64,000 nt of DNA from Clostridia bacterium (GCA_017416345.1 JAFQCR010000024.1:34256-98255); one strand, 5' to 3'; counted from the stretch's first letter, positions 53,201 to 61,845 are shown. Translations and numbers: made by a program. The notes: generated by a model not told the origin, from the letters alone.

Positions 53201-53228
53201 ATTATACTTTGGTTTTTCTTGAAGTCAA
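53201..53228 (-). promoter_or_regulatory. Promoter of the first araC gene
   Basis: Minus-strand TTGACT (53228-53223), a 16-bp spacer and TATAAT (53206-53201). Confidence 0.72.
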
Positions 53229-53394
53229 TATTAAATTTCGATGTAAGTGGGGGATCGAAGCAAAAAACACTTTGAATTATTCGTAAATTCAATAAATTCA
53301 CCGTCATTTTGCACTTATTTCAATGCATTTTCAACTAAAACCAATGGCACAATTTGTGACATTTCATAATTTCGTCAAAATTTATAAAATTCTC

Positions 53395-53423
53395 TTGACA
53401 TATATTTGAAAATAGGTTAAAAT
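53395..53423 (+). promoter_or_regulatory. Promoter of the SigH-like sigma factor gene
   Basis: A perfect TTGACA (53395-53400), a 17-bp spacer and TAAAAT (53418-53423). Confidence 0.78.
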
Positions 53424-53475
53424 TTATAAAAATGGTTAATTGTATAACTATGAAGCATTGCAAGGAAGATGTTGT

Positions 53476-54015
53476 TTGAGAAATTCGGCAAACGGTGAGA
53501 ATAGCGGTTCATTTGTTAACGGCGGTCTTTCTGCTGTCCAGATCGTGACCGAATATGCACCCTTGGTCAAGTCCCGTGCCCTTAGCTTTTTGACAAGCGG
53601 CTGTGAGCTGGATGATCTTATCCAGGAGGGTAACATCGGTCTTTTGTCGGCCGCCATCAGATACAATGAGCATCTTTCAAGCTTTGCCACCTTTGCAAGA
53701 AGGTGTATTGATTCGGCGATAATCGACTATCTCCGTAAGACAAGCCGTCTGTCGCAGATACCGTCTTCGATGCTGGTCGATATCAACGATGTACAAATAG
53801 CCGATTCCTCGCCCGATCCGCAGTATTCGGTCTCGGTCAAGGATGAATATGAGGAACTGCTGAAAAAGGCAAGATACGAGCTTTCCAAGTTGGAATACTC
53901 GGTTTTTTCCGATATGCTCAGCGGTTATTCGTATGACGAGATCGCTTTTCGCAATAATATCAACCTAAAATCGGTCAATAATGCGATAAGACGTATCCGT
54001 CAGAAATTAAAATAG
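53476..54015 (+). CDS. Sigma-70 family factor resembling SigH
   Basis: An alternative sigma factor of 179 residues. Region 2 reads SGCELDDLIQEGNIGLLSAAIRYN and FATFARRCIDSAIIDYLRK. Region 4 at the C-terminus reads YSYDEIAFRNNINLKSVNNAIRRIRQKLK, close to the end of SigH (Spo0H) of Bacillus. Region 3 is missing or very short. I chose TTG 53476 with AAGGAAG upstream; the frame is open to a TTG at 53440 without an SD. The gene lies before a zinc-ribbon gene, not in the usual SigH neighbourhood of rlmB and ribosomal genes. Its regulon is unknown. Confidence 0.82.
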   Translation: MRNSANGENSGSFVNGGLSAVQIVTEYAPLVKSRALSFLTSGCELDDLIQEGNIGLLSAAIRYNEHLSSFATFARRCIDSAIIDYLRKTSRLSQIPSSMLVDINDVQIADSSPDPQYSVSVKDEYEELLKKARYELSKLEYSVFSDMLSGYSYDEIAFRNNINLKSVNNAIRRIRQKLK

Positions 54016-54022
54016 TTTATAT

Positions 54023-54090
54023 GCCCTATGTAGCTTAAATAAGGCAGAGCGTTGTTTACAAAGATGTCGGTGCGATTCCGTCCGGGGCTA
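54023..54090 (+). other. tRNA-like or riboswitch-like structured segment
   Basis: Between the sigma gene and the zinc-ribbon gene. GCCCT (54023-54027) can pair with GGGGC (54084-54088). A D-arm-like TAGCTT...AGAGC (54031-54050) follows, then a T-arm-like hairpin with loop TGCGATT (54066-54082). The anticodon part is about 7 bases too short for a tRNA. GGTGCGATTCCG also looks like part of a cobalamin riboswitch, but the rest of that motif is missing. Identity is unresolved. Confidence 0.3.
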
Positions 54091-54119
54091 AAATACTCAA
54101 ATTGAGAGAGGTAAAAAAC

Positions 54120-54401
54120 ATGTTCGAAGACAAGACCCTTAAATGCAAAGATTGCGGAGAGGAATTCGTATTCACCGCCGGTGAGCAGGAGTTCTATGAG
54201 TCCAAAGGCTTTGTAAACGAGCCCCAGCGCTGCAAGAAGTGCCGTGACGCACGCAAGAACGCAGGTAGAGCACCCAAGGAAATGCACGAGGCTGTTTGTG
54301 CAGCTTGCGGCAAGCCTGCTATGGTTCCGTTCGTTCCCCGTGACGACCGTCCCGTATACTGCAGCGAGTGCTTCGCAAAGATGAAGGAAGAACAGGCATA
54401 A
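54120..54401 (+). CDS. Zinc-ribbon protein with CxxC pairs
   Basis: A 93-residue soluble protein. Two zinc modules: CKDCGEEFVFTAGEQEFY...CKKCRDARK, then CAACGKPAMVPFVPRDDRPVYCSECF. Both match small clostridial zinc-ribbon domain proteins of unknown function; the FTAGEQEFYESKGF phrase is characteristic. They may bind nucleic acid or act as metal stores. ATG 54120 has AGAGAGG upstream. A strong terminator follows. It may be cotranscribed with the sigma factor gene, 104 bases upstream. Confidence 0.88.
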   Translation: MFEDKTLKCKDCGEEFVFTAGEQEFYESKGFVNEPQRCKKCRDARKNAGRAPKEMHEAVCAACGKPAMVPFVPRDDRPVYCSECFAKMKEEQA

Positions 54402-54422
54402 TCTAATTTATAGAATTATGTG

Positions 54423-54454
54423 GCCGTTTCAGGGGTCTCCTGAAACGGCTTTTT
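54423..54454 (+). terminator. Terminator of the zinc-ribbon gene
   Basis: An 11-bp perfect stem, GCCGTTTCAGG (54423-54433) with CCTGAAACGGC (54439-54449), then TTTTT. Confidence 0.92.
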
Positions 54455-54617
54455 CATCGTTTTGTCTTTTTTTGAGTATTCTTTCACGTATAATCACAGA
54501 TTTTTAATATTTTATTCATATATTTTTTTGCAGTTGATTTAAAATATACTTGTAGTCAAAAATAATGTGGGGAATAAGTATAAAACCTCCTCACAAACAG
54601 TTAATGGAGTGCAGAAT

Positions 54618-55310
54618 ATGGCTAATAAAAAAGTACTTATTGTTGATGATGATACAAATATTTGCGAGCTTTTAAGGCTGTATCTTGAAAAGGACGGCTT
54701 TGATACCGTTATTGCCAATGACGGCGAGGCGGCTGTAGCAAAGTTTAATATAGATGAGCCGGATATCATCCTGCTTGATATAATGCTTCCCAAGCTTGAC
54801 GGTTGGCAGGTGTGCCGCACCATAAGAAAAAATTCCGATGTGCCCATCATTATGCTGACCGCAAAGGGTGAGACCTTTGATAAAATTTTGGGACTTGATC
54901 TTGGCGCAGACGATTATGTCACCAAGCCGTTTGATACCAAAGAGGTCGTTGCCCGTGTCAGAGCTGTTTTAAGAAGGACTGCCGGCAATGACGAAAACGC
55001 AGAAAAGATAGTTAAGTATGATAAGCTGGTCATTAATCTGACCAACTACGAGCTTATTGTTGACGGTAAGGTGGTCGATACTCCGCCTAAAGAGCTTGAG
55101 CTTGTATACCATCTCGCTAGCAACCCCAACCGTGTTTATTCACGTGATCAGCTGCTGGATGAGGTTTGGGGCTTTGAGTATTACGGTGATTCCAGAACGG
55201 TCGACGTTCACGTCAAAAGACTTCGTGAGAAGCTTGAAGGCGTATCGGATAAGTGGTCTATCAAAACGGTCTGGAGCGTTGGCTATAAGTTTGAACTGAA
55301 ACAGGATTGA
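54618..55310 (+). CDS. OmpR-family response regulator (WalR candidate)
   Basis: The receiver domain (1-120) has DDD at the start, the phospho-acceptor Asp54 in IILLDIMLP, MLTAKGE and ADDYVTKPF. The winged-helix output domain (130-230) ends with RTVDVHVKRLREKLE and SVGYKFE. The operon order, regulator-kinase-htrA, resembles walRK-htrA loci, and two WalR-type boxes occur elsewhere in the window. This assignment is inference, since many OmpR regulators look alike. ATG 54618 has GGAGTG; the open frame from 54567 has no SD. Confidence 0.9.
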   Translation: MANKKVLIVDDDTNICELLRLYLEKDGFDTVIANDGEAAVAKFNIDEPDIILLDIMLPKLDGWQVCRTIRKNSDVPIIMLTAKGETFDKILGLDLGADDYVTKPFDTKEVVARVRAVLRRTAGNDENAEKIVKYDKLVINLTNYELIVDGKVVDTPPKELELVYHLASNPNRVYSRDQLLDEVWGFEYYGDSRTVDVHVKRLREKLEGVSDKWSIKTVWSVGYKFELKQD

Positions 55311-56746
55311 TGCAGATGAAGAACCGACTGTTTCAAAAGATCTTCACCTCAACAGCCGTTGCGCTTATAATTAGCCTGATTCTGATGCTTATCCTTATCG
55401 GAGTTTCGGTCAACAATTACTTTGTCAATGACAAAAAACAGCTCTTGACCGACAACTGTAAGACTATTTCCAACGTTCTTTCCAGCCAGATATCCGACAG
55501 TGATAATTTTTATGTCAGCCTTCAGGGTATGATGAGCGTTGTTTCGCACGCAGTTTTGGGCGAGACCTATGTCTGCGATTCCGACGGTAACGTTATAACC
55601 TGCAGTTGCATGGAATGGCAGAACGACAAGACCTGCGTACACTCATCAAAAACGGTGCCTGCGGAAATCCTTACAAAGGCCGCAAAGGGTAATTATTTTG
55701 AGGTAGGAAGACTTAACAACCGTTTTTCCAATATGTATTACACGGCGGCAACACCTTTTGTTACCACCGAGGGCAAGCTTGCGGGCTTTGTGTTTATCTC
55801 GTCGCCCGCATCGCATCTTAACTCGATGTGGAAGGAGCTGTCACGGCTTTATCTTATATGTGCGGCAATACCGCTTTCGGTCTTGTTTGTGTTCCTTTTC
55901 TATATGACCAAAAGGATGACAAGACCCATAAACCTTATGTCCAAGGCGGCCGTCAGTATGTCAAAGGGCGATTTTTCGCAGCGTATCCCCGTCAACGGTG
56001 ACGATGAGATAGCACACCTTGCCGAAACGTTCAATGCGATGACCAATTCTCTCACGCAGCTTGAGGGAATGCGGCGAAGCTTTATCGCCAACGTTTCTCA
56101 TGAACTGAGAACACCGATGACCACCATAGGCGGTTTTATCGACGGAATGCTTGACGGCACGATACCGCCCGAAAAGCACGGGTACTATCTCGGTGTTGTT
56201 TCGTCGGAGGTCAGGCGTCTGTCACGGCTTGTACAGTCGATGTTAAGCCTTGCACGGCTTGAATCGGGTGAGCAGAAGGTCAACCCGACCGAGTTCGGCT
56301 TAAGTGAGCTTGCTTGTGAGGTGCTTTTGTCGCAGGAGCAACGCATAACCGAGAAAAATATCAATATTTTAGGCCTCGATGAAGGTGCAAGCATTAAAGT
56401 CACGGCCGACCGCGACCTTATCCACCAGGCTCTTTACAATATTGTGGACAACGCCATTAAATTTACCCCCGAAAACGGCAATATTACCGTTACTGTTAAG
56501 ACCGATGCTGAAAACCGTCCTTCTATTTCTATAAGAAACGATGGAAAGGGCATCAACCCCGATGAGCTGAAGTTGATATTTGACCGCTTTTATAAATCTG
56601 ATAAGGCACGCTCGGCCAACAAGGACGGAACGGGGTTGGGACTTTATATTGTAAAAACGATAGTTGATATTCATAACGGAAACATCTCGGTCTCAAGCCA
56701 ACCCGAAAAATTTGCAGAGTTTACGATCACTTTTCCCAAGCCATAA
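55310..56746 (+). CDS. Sensor histidine kinase (HAMP-HisKA-HATPase)
   Basis: Two membrane helices (about 12-35 and 175-200) frame an extracellular sensor of about 140 residues. It carries an unusual Cys-containing stretch, CSCMEWQNDKTCVHSS. Then come HAMP (200-250), the H-box with His264 in NVSHELRTPMTTIG, the N box DNAIKFT and a G2 box GTGLGLYIVK. It has no PAS domain, unlike Bacillus WalK. The three cysteines could form a disulfide or metal site. The start is ATG 55310 (TGATG overlap with the regulator) or ATG 55316. Confidence 0.93.
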   Translation: MQMKNRLFQKIFTSTAVALIISLILMLILIGVSVNNYFVNDKKQLLTDNCKTISNVLSSQISDSDNFYVSLQGMMSVVSHAVLGETYVCDSDGNVITCSCMEWQNDKTCVHSSKTVPAEILTKAAKGNYFEVGRLNNRFSNMYYTAATPFVTTEGKLAGFVFISSPASHLNSMWKELSRLYLICAAIPLSVLFVFLFYMTKRMTRPINLMSKAAVSMSKGDFSQRIPVNGDDEIAHLAETFNAMTNSLTQLEGMRRSFIANVSHELRTPMTTIGGFIDGMLDGTIPPEKHGYYLGVVSSEVRRLSRLVQSMLSLARLESGEQKVNPTEFGLSELACEVLLSQEQRITEKNINILGLDEGASIKVTADRDLIHQALYNIVDNAIKFTPENGNITVTVKTDAENRPSISIRNDGKGINPDELKLIFDRFYKSDKARSANKDGTGLGLYIVKTIVDIHNGNISVSSQPEKFAEFTITFPKP

Positions 56747-56768
56747 GCTTTATTGAAAGGAATCATTT

Positions 56769-58247
56769 ATGGAAAACGATAATAAGTTTATACCCGATAA
56801 TAATGTTTATTCGGGCGCAGGTGAAAATGAACCCAAGGCAGAGCCTGTCACTCGGTCTGCAGAAGACAGTGCACCTGCTTCACAGACTGTCCCCGAATCT
56901 TCACCGACCGATACCGAGGACGGTGAAAACACCTCGCCCAAAGATGAGCAAGGGACGGTATATACCTACACCTCATCCGATGACCTTAGTGCAGGCCCGA
57001 CCGTAGCTGATGGCGGTGAGCCTTACGGCGGTGTGCCGACGGTCACTTTTGATGCGGTTCAAGAGCCTTCGACAAATGCTTCCAATACCGGAATAAAGGT
57101 CTTCTTTTCGATCATCGCCATTGTTGTTGCTCTTATCATCGCTGTTTCGGCAGGATTCGTATTTGGTTCAAAGTCTAAAGTTCTTGAACATCATTTTTCT
57201 GGTAATACCAATCAGGCAGGCAAGGATCAGAATGCAGTATCCACAAGCTACACCCAGGTTTTCCGGAATGTTGACAGCTCGGTCGTTTCCATAACCGTTT
57301 ATAACAGCAAGGGCATCCAAGGCTACGCCAGCGGCGTTGTTTATACAGCGGACGGTTATATCATCACCAACGACCATATCTACACAGAGGTGGCCGCTCC
57401 GATGTTTTTGGTTACGTTTAACGACGGTACCGAGCGTAAGGCAGAGTTTATCGCGGGAGATACCAGAAGCGATCTTGCGGTATTAAAGGTTAACGCAAAC
57501 GGTCTTACTCCGGCCGTATTTGGCATTTCAGCGCAGGTAACGGTGGGTGAGGAGGTAATTGCCATAGGTTATCCTTCGGGCGCCGCAGGTGGCTCTATTC
57601 TCACATCGGGTACCGTTTCATCGGCCAGCATCCGATTCACATCTACCAACAGTTATTCGGCCAAAATGATCCAGACCGATACCCCCATAAATCCCGGCAA
57701 CTCGGGCGGTGCGCTGGTCAATATGTATTCCCAGGTTATCGGTATTCCGTCGGTCAAAATGGCAGGCTCGAGCTACGATAATGTCGGTTATGCCATACCA
57801 TCAGATACCGTTGTGACCGTCGTTGATTCGCTTATAAAGCACGGCTATGTTGAGGGCAGGGGCCGACTTGGACTGTCTTACTACGCTGTTGACAGCATTA
57901 CCGCCGAGCTTAAAAACATACCCGTAGGACTTGAGGTTGGAGAGATCTCGATCGAAAGCGACCTTAATAACAAGGGTATCAAAAAGGGCGATGTTATTAC
58001 CCATATCAACGATGTCCCCATCACAACAAGTGACATTGCGCTGGATATAATTGAAGCCACAAAGCCGGGAGTTACAATGTCGTTTACCGTTTATCACGTT
58101 TCAACGAGAAAATCCGAGACCGTGTTTGCCGAGCTTTTGCCCGACCACGGCAACTCCAGCTATGTCAATACCGTCACCGAGGACGATGAAGGCCCAAAGG
58201 ATCCGTTTGGCAACGGTGATTTTGACGATTTCTTCTCGGATCATTAA
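56769..58247 (+). CDS. htrA: HtrA-like membrane serine protease
   Basis: Quality-control protease. A disordered acidic cytoplasmic head (1-110) leads to one membrane helix (about 112-138). The trypsin-like domain has His203 in TNDHIYTE, Asp235 in RSDLAVLK and Ser312 in NPGNSGGAL. A PDZ domain follows (about 385-465, GIKKGDVITHINDVPI), and the tail is acidic. It lies 22 bases after the kinase gene with GAAAGGA as SD, so it is part of that operon. A bidirectional terminator follows. Confidence 0.95.
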   Translation: MENDNKFIPDNNVYSGAGENEPKAEPVTRSAEDSAPASQTVPESSPTDTEDGENTSPKDEQGTVYTYTSSDDLSAGPTVADGGEPYGGVPTVTFDAVQEPSTNASNTGIKVFFSIIAIVVALIIAVSAGFVFGSKSKVLEHHFSGNTNQAGKDQNAVSTSYTQVFRNVDSSVVSITVYNSKGIQGYASGVVYTADGYIITNDHIYTEVAAPMFLVTFNDGTERKAEFIAGDTRSDLAVLKVNANGLTPAVFGISAQVTVGEEVIAIGYPSGAAGGSILTSGTVSSASIRFTSTNSYSAKMIQTDTPINPGNSGGALVNMYSQVIGIPSVKMAGSSYDNVGYAIPSDTVVTVVDSLIKHGYVEGRGRLGLSYYAVDSITAELKNIPVGLEVGEISIESDLNNKGIKKGDVITHINDVPITTSDIALDIIEATKPGVTMSFTVYHVSTRKSETVFAELLPDHGNSSYVNTVTEDDEGPKDPFGNGDFDDFFSDH

Positions 58248-58262
58248 AATACAGAAACAAAA

Positions 58263-58293
58263 ATGCTTACCCAAAATCGGGTAAGCATTTTTT
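58263..58293. terminator. Bidirectional terminator between htrA and the beta-galactosidase gene
   Basis: Stem ATGCTTACCC (58263-58272) with GGGTAAGCAT (58279-58288), flanked by A and T tracts. Confidence 0.88.
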
Positions 58294-58320
58294 GTTGCGG
58301 ACATTAGAAAAAGACCGTCC

Positions 58321-60351
58321 TTATTTCTTTAAAATCAGCGTTCCGTAGCCACTAAGGGTGAATTTTCCGGTCAAGGTCTTTCCGGTGTCCACCTCGGTCC
58401 AAAGAATGCCTGTCTCAGTCTCAAAATCGTCGGGAGTGTAGTTTTCGAGGAAGACATAGGTGTTTTCACCGTCGGTTCTTGAATGCGCTGTAACGCCTTT
58501 TTTGAGCGCACCGTCGAATTCGGAGCTCACACCGACCTCATCCAGAATATCGTTTATCATCTGCTTGGTGAAGCTGCCGTCATCACGGAAGGCGATGTAG
58601 TAGGCTTTGCCTTCGCCATATCTGTTGACGGTGTATGCCGGCATACCCTTGTAGAAATCAGAATCATACTCCGCAAGCACCTCGGCACCCTCGGAATGTA
58701 TCAGCTCGCAGTAATCAACGGCCTTGACAACAGTGCCGTCCTTCAGCTTGACCGTGTTGGACTCACCGGGATTGAGAGTGTCGATCTCCTCATTCCAGAT
58801 GCCGAACACCTCACGGAGTCCTGCACCCGGCCAACCGCCAAGGTGACAAAGGTCGTTTTCATTGACCATACCCGTCATATAGGTGCACACCAATGTGCCG
58901 CCATTCTTGACAAAACTCTTGAGCTTCTCACCCAAAGCATCGCTGACCATATAGCGCATGGGTGCAAAGATGACCTTATAATCATTGAAATCGTGGCTGT
59001 CTGCACCGATGATGTCGATGTCAACACCCTTGCTCCAAAAAGCATTGTAATACTGACAGTTGGTCTGGCTTATCTTTTTATCGTTTAGCTGGAAACCGCC
59101 TGCCATATCAATTGCCCACTGATTATCCCAATCATACATTAAAGCGACCTTGGGACGGACGACCGTGCCGACGACCTCATCCAATTTTTCAAGACGCTCA
59201 CCGACAGCGGTAACGTCCTTAAATACACGGGTGTGTTCGTTGCCGACGTGGTCGACTACTGCACCGTGGAATTTTTCAAAGCTACCTCGGCTCTTTCTCC
59301 ATTGGAAATACTGCACGCTGTCCGAGCCGTGAGCAACGGCCTGCAGGGATGAAAGCATATGTACTTTGGGTCTCTTCAGCTTGTTATAAGGCTTCCAGTT
59401 GACGTGGCTCGGAGTGCTTTCCATGAGATAGAACGGTCGGCAGTTGAGTGAACGCATAAGGTCGTGGCACATTGCCGAATACTGTGCAACGTTTATGTCG
59501 TGATCCGTGTTGACCCAGTTGGGGTAGTTGTCCCACGAAACATAGTCAATGACCTTGACGATATCACGGTAGTTAAGTCCCTGGTAGAAGCCCATCAGAT
59601 TAGCGGTTACGGGAATGTTGGGTGTGATCGATTTGACAGAGTCATACTCATGCTTTACAAAATCTGCCGTCTGCTCCGAAACAAAACGCTTCCAATCAAG
59701 CTTTAAGCCGTGAACGTGATTTTCACCTAAGGGTGAAGGGGGATTGATCTGATCAAAACCGTTGAAGGTGTGTGACCAGAAAGCGTTCCACCATTGACCG
59801 TTAAGGTTTTTGATGCTGCCGTACTTTTTCTTAAGCCAGCCTCTGAAAGCCTCCTTGCAAAGGTCGCAATAGCATTCGCCGCCGTATTCGTTTGAAAGAT
59901 GCCAACCGATAAGGGCGGGGTGATCCTTGTAGCGCTCGGCAAGCTTTTGGTTTATGAGCTTTACCTTTTCACGGTAGATGGGTGAGGTATAGCAATGGTT
60001 GTGACGCTCACCGTACCAATAGCGCTCACCTCGGTCGTTGACACGCAGGGTTTCAACGTACTTTTGTGCCATCCAGGCAGGCTTTGCACCGCTGGGTGTG
60101 GCAAGAACGACCTTGCCGCCTGCCTTGTGGATATCATCCATGACCTTGTCCATCCACTCAAAGTTGAATTTACCTTCCTCGGGCTCCAAAGCAGACCACG
60201 CAAAAATGCCCAGGGTCATCTCGTTGCAATGGCTGAGCTTCATCAAACGCATATCCTCGGACAGGACCTCGGGATAATCGAGCCATTGGTCGGGGTTGTA
60301 GTCACCGCCGTGAACCATGTGCTTGAAATCAGGATTTATATAATCTTTCAT
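58321..60351 (-). CDS. GH42 beta-galactosidase
   Basis: Cytoplasmic enzyme (no signal peptide) that releases galactose, or arabinose in some relatives. The TIM barrel has GGDYNPDQW, the acid/base Glu155 in WHLSNEYGG, and the nucleophile Glu311 in FYLMESTPSHVNW. The four zinc cysteines, Cys120, Cys160, Cys162 and Cys165 (CYCDLC), are all present. A trimerisation domain (about 400-600) and a C-terminal beta domain follow. At 676 residues it is full length. It stands alone without transporters or a local regulator; the orphan sugar-ABC ATPase in this window could serve its importer. SD GGAGG is just upstream of ATG 60351. Confidence 0.95.
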   Translation of the reverse strand: MKDYINPDFKHMVHGGDYNPDQWLDYPEVLSEDMRLMKLSHCNEMTLGIFAWSALEPEEGKFNFEWMDKVMDDIHKAGGKVVLATPSGAKPAWMAQKYVETLRVNDRGERYWYGERHNHCYTSPIYREKVKLINQKLAERYKDHPALIGWHLSNEYGGECYCDLCKEAFRGWLKKKYGSIKNLNGQWWNAFWSHTFNGFDQINPPSPLGENHVHGLKLDWKRFVSEQTADFVKHEYDSVKSITPNIPVTANLMGFYQGLNYRDIVKVIDYVSWDNYPNWVNTDHDINVAQYSAMCHDLMRSLNCRPFYLMESTPSHVNWKPYNKLKRPKVHMLSSLQAVAHGSDSVQYFQWRKSRGSFEKFHGAVVDHVGNEHTRVFKDVTAVGERLEKLDEVVGTVVRPKVALMYDWDNQWAIDMAGGFQLNDKKISQTNCQYYNAFWSKGVDIDIIGADSHDFNDYKVIFAPMRYMVSDALGEKLKSFVKNGGTLVCTYMTGMVNENDLCHLGGWPGAGLREVFGIWNEEIDTLNPGESNTVKLKDGTVVKAVDYCELIHSEGAEVLAEYDSDFYKGMPAYTVNRYGEGKAYYIAFRDDGSFTKQMINDILDEVGVSSEFDGALKKGVTAHSRTDGENTYVFLENYTPDDFETETGILWTEVDTGKTLTGKFTLSGYGTLILKK

Positions 60352-60536
60352 ACTGCACCTCCAAAGAGCTTCGGCTGTTTGCCATACATCTTTATATTAC
60401 TAAATTGCAGTACCAAGGTCAATATAATAAATTTGCAAAATATAAAAATATTGGCGTATGGCTTATTTTTAAATGTGTTGATCTTTAAATTCCGATTTTA
60501 TTCAATCAACATAAAATTTATTTTGCATTACTTACG

Positions 60537-60565
60537 GTTTATATCTCCTTCCTTCGGTAAATAAT
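60537..60565 (+). promoter_or_regulatory. Possible forespore sigma-F-type promoter of sigG
   Basis: GTTTA (60537-60541), a 14-bp spacer and GGTAAATAAT (60556-60565). It resembles the Bacillus SigF consensus (GYWTA, then GG-A-A-T after 15-16 bases), but the spacer is one base short. No vegetative promoter with good boxes is seen near it. Confidence 0.35.
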
Positions 60566-60593
60566 CTATTTACAAACTTTGGAGGGATGAATC

Positions 60594-61361
60594 TTGCAGT
60601 ACAATAAGGTTGAGATTTGCAATGTCAACACAAATAAGTTACCGGTCTTGAAGGAGGCTGAAAAGGAGGAGCTTTTAAAGCTGACAAAGCAGGGGGACAA
60701 GTCTGCCCGTGACAAGCTTATCGGCGGAAATCTGCGCCTGGTTTTGAGCGTTATTCAAAAGTTTACCAACCGAGGCGAAAATATGGACGACCTTTTTCAG
60801 ATCGGGTGCATCGGTCTTATCAAGGCTATCGACAATTTCGACCCCGTTCACGAGGTAAAATTTTCCACCTATGCCGTCCCGATGATAATCGGTGAGATAA
60901 GACGGCATTTAAGGGATAACAACTCGGTTCGTGTCAGCCGTTCAATTAAAGACGTGGCTTATAAGGCCATGCAGGTCAAGGAAAAATTGATAGCAATGCA
61001 TCAAAAGGAGCCTACTGTTGACGAAATAGCAAATGAACTGGGGATACCACGGTGCGACGTTGTAATGGCACTTGAAAGCATTGTCGAGCCCGTGTCATTG
61101 TTTGATTCGGTCTATTCAGATTCGGGTGATACGGTCTATGTGCTCGATCAGCTTGGTGATAAGAGCGACGACTCCGATTGGCTTGAGGAGATAGCCTTCA
61201 GGGATGTTCTGGCATCCTTAAATGAGCGTGAAAAACGCATTCTGACACTCAGATTTATGCACGGCAAAACACAAATGGAGGTGTCACGCGAGATCGGTAT
61301 TTCCCAAGCGCAGGTATCACGTATCGAAAAAGGTGTGCTCGATAAAATAAGAAGTGAATAA
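60594..61361 (+). CDS. sigG: Sporulation sigma factor SigG
   Basis: Late forespore sigma factor. The N-terminus YNKVEICNVNTNKLPVL is the hallmark of SigG. Region 2 is NLRLVLSVIQKFTNRGENMDDLFQIGCIGLIKAIDNFD, with FSTYAVPMIIGEIRRHLRD following. Region 4 ends SREIGISQAQVSRIEKGVLDKI. At 255 residues it is full length. The start is TTG 60594 with GGAGGGATG. It is followed by ymxH and spoIVB, two genes that act in or are controlled by the forespore; sigE and spoIIGA, often beside it, are not in this window. Confidence 0.96.
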   Translation: MQYNKVEICNVNTNKLPVLKEAEKEELLKLTKQGDKSARDKLIGGNLRLVLSVIQKFTNRGENMDDLFQIGCIGLIKAIDNFDPVHEVKFSTYAVPMIIGEIRRHLRDNNSVRVSRSIKDVAYKAMQVKEKLIAMHQKEPTVDEIANELGIPRCDVVMALESIVEPVSLFDSVYSDSGDTVYVLDQLGDKSDDSDWLEEIAFRDVLASLNEREKRILTLRFMHGKTQMEVSREIGISQAQVSRIEKGVLDKIRSE

Positions 61362-61416
61362 TATGTACAAGTTAATGCGGCATATCATATATTGAATAAA
61401 AATTTTGGGTGATGAT

Positions 61417-61701
61417 ATGTGTTGCAGATTGGTTGAAATGCGTGAAAAGCAGGTAGTGTGCATTAAAGACGGCAGTATTTTAGGACTTGTTGGCGATGTT
61501 GAGGTCGACACCTGCTCCGGCAAGCTCATCAACATTATAGTATTCGGAAAAAGACGTATATTTGGCCGTGACGACGATTTCCGTATTCCGTGGGAATGTA
61601 TTGAGGTTTTCGGCGAGGACTCGATACTGGTCAATATAGACGGCTTTCAGCCGACACCAAAACGGAAAAACATTATATCGGACATTTTATTTTCAAAATA
61701 A
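61417..61701 (+). CDS. ymxH: YlmC/YmxH family sporulation-associated PRC-barrel protein
   Basis: A 94-residue PRC-barrel protein: CRLVEMREKQVVCIKDGSILGLVGDVEVD, then IIVFGKRRIFGRDDDFRIPWECIEVFGEDSILV. These phrases match YlmC/YmxH of Firmicutes, which occurs in sporulation loci; its biochemical role is unknown. ATG 61417 has GGGTGATG. It sits 55 bases after sigG. Confidence 0.88.
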   Translation: MCCRLVEMREKQVVCIKDGSILGLVGDVEVDTCSGKLINIIVFGKRRIFGRDDDFRIPWECIEVFGEDSILVNIDGFQPTPKRKNIISDILFSK

Positions 61702-61845
61702 AGCAAAATTTTGAAAATTTAACGGTGTTCAAAACACTTGGAAGAGTTATTTCTTGAATTTGAGAATAATAACGGATTTTCTCGTTTTTAAACCGCCGAA
61801 AGGTTGGTATGTTAGTATCATAAAGCTTTTTCGGAGGATGTGAAA

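Larger units (their letters stand above)
53163..53475. other. Largest gap without a gene: divergent AT-rich promoter region
   Basis: About 313 bp. It holds the araC promoter near 53201-53228, the sigma-factor gene promoter at 53395-53423, a TATAAT-T-ATTATA palindrome at 53194-53206 that overlaps the araC -10, and an inverted repeat TTGAATT-N7-AATTCAA at 53272-53292. I see no RNA gene or open frame with an SD in between. Confidence 0.6.

Noticed and set aside
54066-54090. A full cobalamin riboswitch
   Set aside because: Only one hairpin resembles it; the GCCACTG box and the remaining helices are absent. Kept only as an unresolved structured element.
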